Source of the DNA: Polytrichum commune | Taxonomy: Eukaryota > Streptophyta > Polytrichopsida > Polytrichales > Polytrichaceae | Assembly (NCBI GenBank): GCA_950295325.1 | Contig: OX485808.1 | Coordinates: 17,072,527-17,132,526, forward strand | Direction of reading: 5' to 3' | Length of the DNA stretch: 60,000 nt | Part shown: positions 32,815 to 45,254 of the stretch, in pieces | How positions within the stretch are numbered: the first letter of the stretch is position 1 | How the letters are laid out: every line of letters begins with the position of its first letter | The notes under the pieces: generated by a model | The model's input: only the letters and a program-made list of their open reading frames with translations | What the model was told of the DNA's origin: nothing | Databases searched by the model: none | Made by a program: the position numbers and the translations under genes

Positions 32815-35390
32815 ACCAACAAGTTCAAGTAGCCACATGACCTCATTATAGGAGTATGTTGGAGCCTGAATGAATGTGTTATTATTGTAATCCACCTTGC
32901 ACAAAAACCTAAACACATAATAAAGATGTTTGCAATACACTCATTTCTTTTTTCTTTCCAACAACTGAGATGACGTTTTGTGAAGTCAGGGCATGTGGAA
33001 AGAAGTATGTCACCAATTGTGACATGATATGCAATGCCCTTCTTAGAGACGTTCTTGATTAACACTCCAAATCTTGGATATGAAATGGCAGTTACTCCAA
33101 CCACATAATAATTGTCCATGAGTTCAACGCTCTTCCATTTGTTTTTGTGATCTACCATTAGTGTTGCTAGATTACAATGCACTATTTTTCTAAACCTAGA
33201 AGTTGGATGGACATCGAGGGTTAGTGGAGCACTTTTGTCCTAGGGATTGGGAGTTGTGCAATTGTGGAAAACCTACAACAATGAGAGAGAACCTCCCTAT
33301 GCTGCAATTAATACCCAATGTCTTCAAGCGCCAATACCTCATGTCTTAGGAGATTAATACCTATCTTTGCCGGCCATGTGTTGGGTACTACAGGCCAATC
33401 TAGGCGTACTTATTTATGCTATCATTTAAACAACACTTGATGTCGTCAAGACAAAACCAAAACTCGTACTCCACATTGTTGGTGGAGCGATATTCCTTCT
33501 TCAATCCCTTGTACGTAGAAGTAGGGGTGCCATGTTTGCTGGTTCTCATTTTTGGCATTGCACAAGTTCTTGGTATTGGCTTGCATCGCCCAATATTTTT
33601 GGCAAAATTGGGTGGCAATAATCAATGTGCCAATGGGAAGAAGGACAATCAGTGTAACATCAATGTGATATGTGCCTTACCATGCCCTGTAGAATTCAAG
33701 GACTCCTCTATGTATATCCTTTTAGCCCTACTATCTGGGCGAGGAATTGAGTAGTTTACATTGTTAGATTGATATGAATTGCAATCTGCACCTAGTAGCA
33801 AGTTAAGCTTTTGTTTGGTAAATCCAAAAAACTCATACCCCCCCAAAGCACAATCCCTAGTGTTGAGATCTTCCGCCCCTGGGTAGGACTTCATGGCATC
33901 TGTTAGTAGTTTCGGATCTCCAAACATGTCAGTAGCCTTCAATTTGAAGGATGCAAAATCAAGGCCTTTACTAGTGAAATCTTTTTTCAACCACGACCTA
34001 TAATTTGTAGTCTGCACGAATACAAGGATCAAACCGTCCACTGCCACTTTGTACAGACAAATCATCTTGTTTCCGGATTGTTGGAGCCACTTGTTGTGCA
34101 CTGTTTTTGCAAGGTTACATGTTGGCATTTTTGCACATTCATCCATAGTTAAAACCTACAAACATTACACAAATTATAGTAGATTGTATAAATCATGGAG
34201 ACTCAATTTCGAGAATAATGCATAACACACAGTGGTGATGCATTTACAAAAACCATATGACCACCCCATTGTCTATAACGTTAGTGCCAAAACTCCAATC
34301 ACTTAGAGAGTTTGAAAATGCCTTATTTTGTGGCTGCAACTCCAAATGACAACTATCGTGAAAAAATGATATGATATTTAGTTTTGGCTTCATCCATTGT
34401 TTTGCATCCTTATAGTCCTTACATAGATGCTTGTGCTAGAAATGTGAAAATGCCTTGATAACTTGAGCATAAGCTTATCCAAAATTTGCGACCAATAGAG
34501 AAGACAAAAGTGTTTGAGACCCACCATTGGCAGACTAGGATCAACTTTAGCATATATCTTCTCGACCACAATCCAATTAGCAAGCACATTATATGCCAAA
34601 TAAATCTTTGAAATTCACGTTTGACACTTCATTTTCCGCAATGACATACTTCAATTTCTTTTTCTTTTTCTTTTTTCTTTTTTTGAATTGCACCATTTTT
34701 AGATTGCATGTCACAACACGTAATGGTTAGTACCTTATAATACTTGCTATAGTACATATGGCACGTTAGGGTGGTCCAATCCTTCAGACATTTGACACGG
34801 CCAAACATTAACCATATCTCCTCCAACTTGCATGCGTTTAAAAAGATCTACACCACTCCTTGGAAAAACTCTAATGGCTTCTTAAAGACAAATACTTTGT
34901 ATTTGAACTACCTCGGGAATGTATTGCCATGGATATACATTGAGTGCCATGATACTACCCATCGTGCCCATTCTACTTTGAATTAAATGTTTAGAGCCCG
35001 ATATAAAATTATGGCAATCTAGAGAGGCAAGAGAACTGAAACTATTCATGACAATCTTTAAGGTCAAACCTGCTAGATGATGTCCTTCACTACTTGATGG
35101 AGAATTGAAGAGGTAGTCTACAACGAATTGTTTGCTCATTGCCATTATTGTAGATGATGTCTTGGCCGTGGGTGTTTCCATGACCTCATTGGCAACATAT
35201 TGGTAAGCCATGCCAAGTGATTCACACCATGTACCATTTGGCACATGGTATTCATGAACACCAAGATGTATACAAGCCCTTGACATGTGAAGTGGACATG
35301 TATTATGAGAGCATGACACAATACAATACACCTTGGTGTGGAACGACATATCTTATATTCCAATCTTGATTTTTTTGAGGCAACATCTCC
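32815..35390 (-). pseudogene. Decayed MULE-like transposase gene with SWIM-type zinc finger
   Basis: Minus-strand fragments in several frames line up in a plausible protein order. Near 35300-35240 is a Cys/His-rich segment (HNTCPLHMSRACIHLGVH). Near 34720 is HMYYSKYYKVLTITCCDMQS, a candidate strand-plus-Asp of a DDE core, and near 34580 YNVLANWIVVEKIY. A 165-codon block spans 34146-33649 (CNLAKTVHNKWLQQSGNK, DLNTRDCALGGYE). Near 33010-32820 STCPDFTK and, after a frameshift, YCKHLYY resemble a SWIM CxCx(n)CxH finger, with its first Cys replaced by Ser. Multiple stops, frameshifts and a lysine-coding simple repeat at 34655-34685 show it is inactive. MULE is favoured because SWIM fingers follow the DDE domain there; the call is by eye. 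Confidence 0.45.
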
Positions 35391-35681
35391 TACAAAATGT
35401 AGGATAGGAGTTGATCCAATTCATTCAGTATAGTTGGAGAAAAATTTATTATGATATATATATATATAACAATTTTTCTTACCGATTCTTTCAAACCATA
35501 TATTGAATTATCAATGAAACTTTGTTTTTTTAATTTTCCTACTCAACAATCTATTGACTTTAAATGGGTTGTAATTTTTGTTGCCTAGGTTGGTGCAAAT
35601 CGTGCATTCTCCTTTCAAGGTGTTTTAAAAACAATACATGTAGTTAATTTGGTTATTATAGATTTCCTGGAGAGATTTCCT

Positions 35682-36178
35682 CACAGGTAGATCACTTAGT
35701 GCATTTTAAAAACGACGTGCGGCATAATATATAGAGGATTAAAATCATTTGAAATAAAAATTATAAAGGAATTCCAAATAATGAAGGGGCCATTAAATGT
35801 AGACAATCCCATTATAAGTAAGTTAGATGGACATAAAATGTGGGCCATTATTTCTTTGTAAAATTAATATAGGGGCCGAAGATAAGGATCCTAGAAGGTA
35901 TGTTTAGTATGGTATGTAAATGGGTTTAGGACTCACAGGGATGGATGATAATTGGGATTTATGTTTGTCCAAAATTACTTCAAAGGAATATAGAGTACAA
36001 AAAATTGCAGTGACTTGGACAATATAAGTAATGGAAGGGTGCAAACAAATGGGCCATTTTTGAAATTTAAGTAATTATAGGGAGGCTTTAATTCAGCCCT
36101 TGAAGGTAAATAGCCCCAAAACAAAAAGCCCCCAGCCGCACGTGGTGCACAAAAATGCCTTAGAGTGATCTACCCGTG
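35682..36178 (+). mobile_element. hAT-like MITE, CACRGGTAGATCACT family, copy 1 (497 bp)
   Basis: It starts CACAGGTAGATCACTTAGTG and ends AGAGTGATCTACCCGTG, and is flanked by the 8-bp duplication GATTTCCT (35674-35681, 36179-36186). Sub-terminal CACGTG (36139) and the matching ACGACGTGCGGC on the left are part of the longer imperfect arms. It shares about 430 bases with 37486-38049. Confidence 0.9.
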
Positions 36179-36186
36179 GATTTCCT

Positions 36187-37477
36187 ATGTCTAGAGTTTT
36201 GAAATTGCCTTGGGGAGGGCACTCATAGTAGATTTTTGGAGACTCCTGCGACAACCACTTATTTTAGTGGGGCATATCATCTTTGGAAATTAGAATATCA
36301 GGAATCCTTTAAGTAGAAAAAAATCTATTGATCTTAAAATTTTAATATCCTATTAATAATTAGAAATCTAGAATGCATTCAATATTAAATATCCTTTTCT
36401 TACATATTTTGGATAGCCTTTAATTTTTAGCCAAGGGAAACGGGGTGCATTGTGAATTGGCATTTCAATAAAGGGATTGCATTGTTGTGGTATGGCAAAG
36501 AGAAGACACAATAGAAATTAATTACAACAACAAGATTGTAATGGAGAATGCTAGTAGAGTGCAACCTTAAATTTTAGTGTGTTAAGAAACACAATTGTCC
36601 AACATTTGCAACATAGCAAGAGTTTCATGAAAGAAAAAACCATTGTCGAGACAGCCGACCTCCTTGGCTCACCCAAAACCCTAAAATCATTATTCATCAA
36701 CAAAATTAAACTACATAAAAGTAATTTTCTTTACAATTCTTCACGGTTTTCTTCATGTTTATGTTTTTTTTGGTTTGTTTACAATATATGTTGATTGGTT
36801 TGTCAATAAACTTTCTTGTCATTTGTCTTGCAGACAATCAAACTCACAAGGCTCTTGCTTATTCTCTCTTTCAGCTCTGGATTAAAATGCATGCCTTTGC
36901 CATTTCAAAGGAATATTGACAAAGATCTTTCAAATAATGTTATGGATTTGGATGATGATGTTTTATACAACGTCGCGGATGTTACTTCTCAAATTATTAA
37001 AGATGATGGTGTCACCTCTTGGCATTGGTAGGTGACAAAGATGTTTTTGGTTCCATCTTGAAGCCTTTGATCATACAATTCCTTTTAGCTATTGCTAAAG
37101 ACCCCAATTGTGAAGACTCAGATGATTGTCCAATTTTTAATCGTGACGCTATCAATCTATTTTGTGAGTAAGTTTTTTCTTTTGTTTTCTTCTTTAAATG
37201 CTTCATATGGTTGATTTTCTTTTTACAAAAAATCTTGAAGCATATTGTATACATAATTTTTTGAATTCATATGGGATAATGAATCGTTATTAAGACATTG
37301 ATGTTGTCATGTGCTAGCAATGTAATACCACAATGACGTTGACGTTGGCATTTTATTTTTTAAGATCCAATATTTTTAGCAAGTCCATCACCTGTACAAG
37401 GCTTCCTTGTCTATGTTGAGACTATGGCTTCGGCTCTTGTTGCTCAACCTTCCCCTTCAACCCATGAAAAAACTAGG
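36187..37477 (+). other. Region between two hAT MITEs; possible exon-like fragment
   Basis: The only gene-like signal is a T-rich tract ending TTGTCTTGCAG at about 36822-36832 followed by an open stretch (about 36833-37031) encoding an acidic peptide (MDLDDDVLYNVADV, TSQIIKDDG). GAGTAAG near 37167 followed by a T-rich stretch could be a donor site. This reads like a plant intron-exon fragment, but no product is recognised and the frame closes at 37031. Confidence 0.2.
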
Positions 37478-37485
37478 CATCATGA

Positions 37486-38049
37486 CACGGGTAGATCACT
37501 TATTGCATTTTAAAAACGACGTGCGGCATAATATAGAGAGGATTAAAATTATTTGAAATAAAAATTATAAAGGAATTCCAAATAACGAAGGGGCCATTAA
37601 ATGTAGACAATCCCATTATAAGTAAGTTAGATGGACATAAAATGTGGGCCATTATTTTTTTGTAAAATTAATATAGGGGCTGAAGATAAGGATCCTAGAA
37701 GGTATGTTTAGTATGTTTGCTATGGTCTCCTATGTGTTTTCTTCATAACTATGTTTGCAATGATATTACTGTTTGCACCCTTCTTTGTTTCCATGCTTTC
37801 CCTCAACACTCGTCAATTGCGTTAGGAAGTAGATTAGCTTTTATTACTTAAAAGGAATATAAAGTACAAAAAATTGCAGTGACTTGGACAATATAAGTAA
37901 TGGAAGGGTGCAAACAAATGGCCCATTTTTTAAATTTAAGTAATTATAGGGAGGCTTTGATTCAGCCCTTGAAGGTAAATAGCCTCAAAACAAAAAAAAC
38001 CCCTTGCCGCACGTGGTGCACAAAAATGCCTTAGAGTGATCTACCCGTG
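37486..38049 (+). mobile_element. hAT-like MITE, CACRGGTAGATCACT family, copy 2 (564 bp)
   Basis: It runs from CACGGGTAGATCACTTATTG to AGAGTGATCTACCCGTG, flanked by the 8-bp duplication CATCATGA (37478-37485, 38050-38057). The outer parts match 35682-36178; the centre differs (37711-37850 replaces 35911-35980). Different duplications show the two copies inserted independently. Confidence 0.9.
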
Positions 38050-38089
38050 CATCATGATCGGCAGGTTTTAGATTTCATAGAGTTAGAGG

Positions 38090-38430
38090 CGGGGGGGGGG
38101 GTAGTCATTGGTTGGAGTAGCAATATATGTGCGAACAAATGATAGGGTATTTTAAAAACATGAGGGCTAAAAATTATAAATGGACTTAAGAGTAATATAG
38201 GGTATCAAAAATGACATTGGACATCTTTAAAGTACTATAGGGTATGGAATAATAGGTAATTTGGAATTATAAGTAATGCAAGCCATTTTTCTATTAACCC
38301 AAAGTAGAAATTTACATAATGATAGCATGTGAAAAAAAGAACAGAATTGAAAGTAATACCCCCCTATAAAATAGTGGTTGTTCGCACCTATATCCTTAAC
38401 TTTTTAACACACTGCCCCCCCCCCCCCGAG
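38090..38430 (-). mobile_element. Poly-G-ended hAT-like MITE, copy 3, inverted (341 bp)
   Basis: It starts C plus 11 G and TAGTCATTGG, ends CACTG, 13 C and GAG, and is flanked by the 8-bp duplication GTTAGAGG (38082-38089, 38431-38438). It is the reverse of the copies at 14134 and 25137 and lies only 32 bases from the duplication of the preceding hAT MITE. The left end lacks the CT of CTCGGG. Confidence 0.85.
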
Positions 38431-38438
38431 GTTAGAGG

Positions 38439-40668
38439 CTAAATCATGTTTAACATTCAACATTACAAGTTATAATAATGGTTAGTTTTTTGTTAGCACG
38501 TGTTTAATTGTCATTACGGAAGGTTTTATTGTTAGTGTCATTTCTTTGATATACTTTAACTTATGCTATTATTTGGAGCTACTCATATTTTGCGTCCAAC
38601 TTTATCTTCTTTGCACTCACTATGCTTGTGTTGTATCATTGATCTATTACAAAATTAAGTTTCCTTTGCAATACATATTGTTTCATTTTTTATATTATTC
38701 ATACTATGAATGTTATTGATAATCATTACCAAGATGTCATAGGGTATGCAATACAAATTATGAAAATTTTGTATATGATTAATATGTTTGCCCATAGTCA
38801 TGTACGTATTGTTCTTTTCTCGTTGTTTATCATTCAATGCTCATTTCTTACTACACACAATCTAGCATTTCACATGGATTTACACCCTTACCGCATGTCT
38901 CACTAAAATTCCAATGGTAGATGTTTAGGATATGTTGTGTTTGAGTGTCATGCAATTTTTTAGATCAATTAGGAATGCTACTAGCGTGCAAGCATGGTAA
39001 AGTGGACCAAAAAAGTGCTCTGGTATACTAAAACCATAATTTTTTTGGTCAAAGGCCTAAAAGTAGTAGCAAAGAGTTATTTAAATTGGAATTTTTTATG
39101 ATGACCTCTATTGTTGTGTTAAATACTCAAATGTCGAATATCAAGTTGAGATCTTCAATACTTAGCATCAAAAGTGATGCTCAAAAACAAATGGTTGAGT
39201 CTGGTTTTGGATGTAGATTTCATGACCTTAACTATTTTGAAGTTAGAATTTTTTTTTATATTCCTTGAATTCATTATCTACTTGAGGGTATTACCACAAA
39301 ACTTTGTAAAAAACCATCAATTTTATGTAATTTTATCATATTTTAAACAAATTTTAGACAGTCACTTATTCAATATCACCTACTTGCACGCCACTTGCAC
39401 CGTCTTCTAAAATAGGTAGACTTTCTTGGAATTCTTTTTGTCATCATAAATTGCTTGGCTTTGTAGATCAAGATGTTTTTAAAATGTCTATGGTTTATTT
39501 CTTCACAAAATTCAAAGTCAGTACATAAAATTGAATCACTTTCACTTAACACTAGGCAGGGATCAGGAGTTGTCCACTTTACCGTGCTTGCACCCACTAA
39601 ACTGATAGTGCATGGGTGGGACATGGTTTTTTTCCATAGCCAAAACCATCATCCAGTCACAAATAATAAACAACGCTCCTCCATGTATAAGAGATGGTCT
39701 ACTAGTTGACTAAACCATACACAAATGACACTTGCCATTAGTATGCTCAAGTAAGACGTTACGTAGTTACTATTCGACACACCGTTTTTGGCATTTTGTG
39801 TGAAGTATACTATTTGTGAAGGGTCTCAACTAGAGGTCTCAAAGTGTCATGTCCACCAATTGCCAATATGATTTTATTCATCAACATAAGTAACTTTTTT
39901 AAGTGAGAAATTCTCTACATGATGACATTTAGAGTAACACATTGGAATACTGGAGATGATAGTCTTGCGTTCTAGTATGCAAGGGGAAGACATTTTTTAG
40001 TGTACTAATGGCAAGCGCCATGTGTTCACATTTTAGTATCCAAGAGGAAGATATTCTTGAGCATACCAATGCCAAGTGTCATTTGCATACACTTTAGTCA
40101 ACTTGTAGACCATTGTGTAACACAAGCATACACCTCATCACACAACTGAACATACTCATACGAAGACATTAGTAAGTGCACTTGAATGCCAAGTGACATG
40201 AGGTGACACTCATGATGAAGTTGTTGATCATTAATGTAACACCAACACACACCTCATATAGGGTAAGTGACACTATTACGCATGTGGCTCTAAATACCAT
40301 AAATGGTGTAGTTGTACTTACACTACCTTGGACATGTGTAGTCCCGGCCCATAGCACCCGTACATATGATTTATGAATCATGAAGGTTGAATAGTTGAAA
40401 TAACACTTTCTTATTGCATTTTTACATTAACCCTCATCTCAACCCATGTCCCGTAAGCCTACTCTCTTATTCCCACCCTTCCACCTATTTTTCTTGGTGT
40501 TGGCCCATGATATCCTTGCCCATTGCACCCATGCATATGACTAAAAAATTGGTAAGGGTTGAACATTAATATGATGTCTATCATGTAAGTGTGAGCTTAC
40601 CATGGGATAGCCTATAGTGCGGCCCACATATACACTCAATGTGGCCTATACAAGCCCGCATGGGTGCA
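38439..40668. other. Unassigned 2.2-kb AT-rich DNA
   Basis: No gene. Two related phrases, 'gcccatagcacccgtacata' near 40348 and 'cccattgcacccatgcatat' near 40518, suggest a weak local duplication. Confidence 0.35.
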
Positions 40669-41666
40669 CAAAAGGGTACTAATTGTGGCTAAGGGGTTAC
40701 AAAATATACATAAGGTACATGTATTCTTCACTATAGCTTTGTAAATATACTAGGTGTATTATTCAAATAGTCCTAGTTGTATGTCTACCTTTAGGCCCAT
40801 AGTCAAGTATAATGAAGTGGGTAATATACAAGAGGTCCAAACGAAGTTTTCATCCAATATGTAAACCACATTCATCCTAAAATTTAGGGTATAGGGCGAG
40901 AGGGAGAAAGACTAGCCTTTGGAACTTTAAAGTGCAGGTGGAGTGAGGGGGATCTCACAGGTGGGGTTTCCTCTACTTGTGTGGAGCTCCTAAAGCTCCA
41001 CTATCTAGAGTCAGGGATGATAATTATTCATTGAAATTGGGATGTGATTGTGCAATATCATTTGTCTCCCAAGTAGTAGTTGAAGGAGTGAAGAAAAGAG
41101 GAAAAAGCCCAAGTTGGCCAGATCATTGACCACCAAGACTTGGTATTTGGGAAGGGTCTATAGGACGCACCGCAAAATTGGCAATAGGTGGATTGAGTGT
41201 CGACAACCAATTGACCTCTTGGACTGGCCTTCCAATATGGAAAATGGGATTATGTGGTATCAAAATAAGAATGGGTCAATGCGGACCTATGATTTGACAA
41301 ATCATTCAATGGTAGAGTTCGAAATTGTCATTGCATTGGCTATAGTGACTTATATTGTAGAAACAAATTTGTACAAATTACAGATGATGGATGAATAAGT
41401 GTTCGATGATTTCATCAATGATAAATAAATATGTCTTGGTAAGAGTATTTTAGCCATATTTTCCACATTATATTTTTAAATATACATATGATTGGGATCT
41501 ATATAATTTATTAATTCCACTTGTGTATGTAATGAAGGGGATTTTCTAGCTAATTAGTTGTACTTATATCATTTTAAATAAAGGGCATCTTGTATTTTAG
41601 GGAAATTAATTTTGTTGTCATGCAAGCACGTGATTCCCAATTCTAATAATGAGTGCACCCCCCATG
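40669..41666 (+). mobile_element. GTGCAC-ended element, copy 1 (~1.0 kb) with protein relic
   Basis: The left end CATGGGTGCACAAAAGGG and the right end GAGTGCACCCCCCATG form a short inverted pair. Left and right borders match those at 42241-43616 and 47535-47993. Inside is a frame related to 43060-43392. I could not find a target duplication, so the precise ends are tentative. Confidence 0.55.
41114..41428 (+). pseudogene. Unknown element-encoded protein relic, copy 1
   Basis: The 94-codon frame reads WYLGRVYRTHRKIGNRW, PIDLLDWPSNMENG, WYQ, YDLTNHSM and TYIVETNLYKL; after the TAA the same frame continues VFDDFIN. A matching series at 43060-43392 shows selection once acted on this protein. The N-terminal side is lost. 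The family is not recognised; it may be a transposase domain or a gene fragment carried by the element. Confidence 0.5.
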
Positions 41667-42240
41667 CATATACATCACCCATCATGAAAATAGTGTAGCA
41701 CATCAACCCCTTGGTGATATACCCCTATTACGGATGGGGTATCCACAAGAAATGGCTTACACCAAAACTATAAGTTGTCAAACACTTTGATAGAGGTCAA
41801 AATACATCTTGCAACACATATGAAAAATGATAGTCCTTTGAATACCTTGTAAAATATCTTAACCAAATTGAAGGTATTTAATGATGTTGATATAGTTTGC
41901 GTGTCCTTTTTTGTTGCATTAAGGACTTGCTGCATTTACATATTTTTGCAAAGCAATGTACTTAGTTTGAGAACATACATTTTAAGATGCAACATAGTTC
42001 ATCCATTTTACAAATATCAACATGGAGCTCATAAATATGTAAATAATCATGGCTTTGTAAGTTTTAGATTCTAAATAAAGTCTTAAGATAATACACAATA
42101 GGGCAACATGCAAAAGGTATCTATTTTAGAGAATTTTGGTGGTTTCAAAAGAAATAAATCAAATTAGGATGTAAGGACGTAGTATAAACCCCAAAGTAAT
42201 AGCCCGTGGCTGCACCTTTCATAATATGTATGAGTATAAG

Positions 42241-43616
42241 TGTGTGCACAAAAGGGGTATTTATTTGAACTTTGTATACCATGTAAACATATGCCACACA
42301 AATTACAACTCATGGTTATGTACATGTATGAAGGACTTCTAGAAACTATACAACATTTGTACTCATATGGTAGTGTCACTAGACTTTATAGGATAAGTAT
42401 TCAATATTGGATGAAAGCAAAGTGAATACAATTCTCATTTCTTTATCTCATCCATGCATGTATGTAAAAGGCAATATTAGGGTTTGAAAGGGGTCGTTAA
42501 ATTGAGAACAAGGCCACTTCTTGCTTAGGGTGCAAGAGAATAGGGACTACACTTCTTCGTCAAGGTTGATCAAATGGATGTGGATGGTTGACGCAGGTGC
42601 TTAATGCAAGTAGTGATTCATGCATTAGGTGACTTAGAAGTTAGGTCTTGTCACTAAGGCCAAGTTCGTTGAAAATGCAAAGGTGCTCAAAACTCCTCCT
42701 TTCCTAATTCATTTCATGTGTTTCACATAGCCCCTACGTCCTCTTGGGTGCTCATCACATTAGTGGTTTTGTGTATTGAATTGTGGAAGCAACAAAAGGT
42801 GTTTATAGACAAATTCTTTCATCAATTGATTTCTTGGTTTAGAATAGATAGAGAAGAATGCTTGTCTTGTCTCCAATTTAAGTGGTGGCTATTATTTAAT
42901 CATGCATGGTAGAGGCTAATTAACAAGTGGGGAATAAGATGGGTCAATTAGTTTGTTGTGCAAGATGCTTTTCAGTTTGATTTCCACTTGAACTAAAAGA
43001 TGCAGGTAAGGAAAGCAAGACAAGAACACACATGAATTGTCAAAAATGTGGTAGACCAAAAAAAATTAGCTCCAATTAAGGTTTGGTTTTTTGGGAGGGT
43101 TTATAAGATGCGTAGACAATTTGATAATTGTTGGGTGGAGTATATGAATGCAATTGACTTGATGGACTATCCATCAAACATGGACATTGGCTTATATTGA
43201 TATCAAAAAGACCAACAACAAGGGACTTACAATCTTACTAACCATTTCATCAAAAACTTCATATGATCTTACTAATCCTTGAAACAAATAATTGCAATAG
43301 GTTTTATGACGTATATTCTAGAAAAAGATGCTTATGAGTTACATCTCGGGGATGAAGAAGTCTTCAACATCTATTTCAAAGGTTTTGCATTTATGAAAGG
43401 GGTTGATTGTTATCCAAAAGTATATTTGTATACTTATGGTAATGACTATATATGAATGTATTTTATTTTTTATGTATGCATATTGTTAGTTATATTCTTA
43501 TCATTGGAATCGTATGTGTATTGCTTATTTAACCAAAAAAACTTGTATGTAGGGGATTTTTAAAGTATATTGCAAACGCACGTGGTTCTTGGTTTTTAAT
43601 GAAAGGTGCACCCTTG
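42241..43616 (+). mobile_element. GTGCAC-ended element, copy 2 (~1.4 kb) with protein relic
   Basis: The left border TGTGCACAAAAGGGGTAT and the right border GAAAGGTGCACCCTTG match copies at 40669 and 47535. Near the right end GCACGTGGTTCTTGG holds a CACGTG, also present (as GCACGTGAT) in the other two copies. Non-coding apart from the relic at 43060. Confidence 0.5.
43060..43392 (+). pseudogene. Unknown element-encoded protein relic, copy 2
   Basis: Translation from 43060 gives WFFGRVYKMRRQFDNCW, then AIDLMDYPSNMDIG, YQ, YNLTNHFI, and, after in-frame stops, MTYILEKDAYEL and DEEVFNIYFKGF. Conserved positions with the 41114 copy are W.xGRVY, IDL.D.PSNM, Y.LTNH and TYI.E. At least three in-frame stops make it a pseudogene. 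Confidence 0.5.
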
Positions 43617-44046
43617 GACTTATGGGACAATAGGGGTTTTAACCATACTCATTATCAAGGAGCAAACTCGCAATCGTGTACATGATGAATCTTTGGTCTT
43701 ATCTTTAATTAAGAACAATAGGATAGCCTAAAGGTTTAGTTCCTTGTTTGGGACAAATGCATCATGAACAGCAAGATTGTTTGGGGAGAGAGTTCAAATA
43801 CATTGCACACTTGAGATTGGTCCTTACTCGATGGATGCTTGCTTAAGCATTTGGATCAAAATGGTGAGTTAGGCATTTAGGCCATTAGAGGGCACTGGAA
43901 AGACCTTGACTTTTGGTTGTAGGGTTGGTGGTTAGTGGTTAGTGGTTGTCTTTGGTATGGTTTGCTTTTTTGCATTTTGACCTCTTCTATCTCTATTTAC
44001 ATGGCAGGGTGACAAGCTTAAGGGGTTCCGCTTCCCCTCCAAGTGG
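43617..44046. other. Unassigned intergenic DNA
   Basis: No supported feature before the 93-bp micro-MITE. Confidence 0.3.
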
Positions 44047-44139
44047 ATTTGGGCGAACCAAACCATACACTCGTTCCTTGTTGGATGCCTAAACCCTTGC
44101 CTTCAAGAAACCAGCGTACGGGTTGGTTCGTCCCAGCCC
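44047..44139. mobile_element. 93-bp micro-MITE with 9-bp TSD, copy 2
   Basis: It runs from ATTTGGGCGAACCAAACC to GGTTCGTCCCAGCCC and is flanked by TCCAAGTGG at 44038-44046 and 44140-44148. The core (CTCGTTCCTTGTTGGATGCC) is the reverse complement of that at 17822-17915. The two copies differ at several sites but keep the arm pairing. Confidence 0.75.
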
Positions 44140-44148
44140 TCCAAGTGG

Positions 44149-45254
44149 GCTTGTCTTCATGGCTTTCAATAATCAATCCATGACTTGAGCCTATGGGTTA
44201 TTGTCTTTAAAACAGTTCAATACAAAATAGAACCTTATCAATAGCTGCCATCCTTAAATTGGTCCCTCTCCACACTATCTAAAGATTAAAGCCATCTAGT
44301 CTAGTAGACAAGGGATCCTAGACCTCTTGGAGTGCATGACGTGTGGCACCAATGACAATGCACTTGCCGACACGATGTGATGGTCACGGGTGCGTGGGAT
44401 GTGCATGGGCCAAGCAAAACGATGAGAAAGAGCTTAGAGGTGTTGGGGAGGTATTGTGTTTAGGTAGGACACGTGTCACACTATAATCTTATTAATGAAT
44501 CAAATTGAGATAAACCAATGACTTTAATCAACCTTCATGTGTTAAGAATATAAGAGACAACTAGAAGTTTGGCATGGGGGCACATCATCATGTGCATACG
44601 AATCATGAACTAATAAGAGTTGAAAACTAATATGATGTGTAGTTGGTTTTAGCAAGTTTGTATTGTTGTTGCCATGTCTTATCTACACTTAGTACATACT
44701 AATCTTTGAGCTTGACCCATGCACTTGCATCCACCACATGTTTGCCATTACCCTCGTAATTGTTGCCACATAGCTTGTGCTCCAAGAGCCTGGTTGAGAT
44801 TCATTCATATACAAGACCACTGGATAGCATGGTTGGTGCCAATGTGCAACATAACATGTTAGCTAATTAGAATATATGAGTAACTTACATATGTGCTAAG
44901 GTAGAGCGTGTCCAATCCAACACCCCACCCAAAATCAACACCTAGAATCTTGCACAATAACGGCAACTTTATACTAGAGCTTGAGGGTCCTTGACCCATA
45001 ATATACAGATCATGAGATTGGTCAAGAAGCTAGAGACAGTCCAAGTTCACTTTATACTAGACCTTGAAGGCTTGAGGGATTGAAGAAAATTAAACAGATG
45101 AAAAATCTATATGGTGCCTACATGGCAACAAGTGGATAATGTTTTATGGTCTACCATATGTCTAACGAAAAATTAGGGGTTGTGGCTATCAATGAATTTC
45201 CATAATTTGGCTCCTAGAAATACCATATTGCTATAGTGTGGACCCAAGCTCAAA
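44149..45254. other. Unassigned intergenic DNA
   Basis: No gene is supported. A short phrase near 44580-44640 ('catgtgcatacgaatcatga', 'ctaatatgatgtg') echoes 40310-40580. Confidence 0.35.

Noticed and set aside
35682-38049. A small LTR retrotransposon with ~500-bp LTRs
   Set aside because: Both repeats have their own terminal inverted repeats and distinct 8-bp target duplications, so they are two independent hAT-like MITEs.
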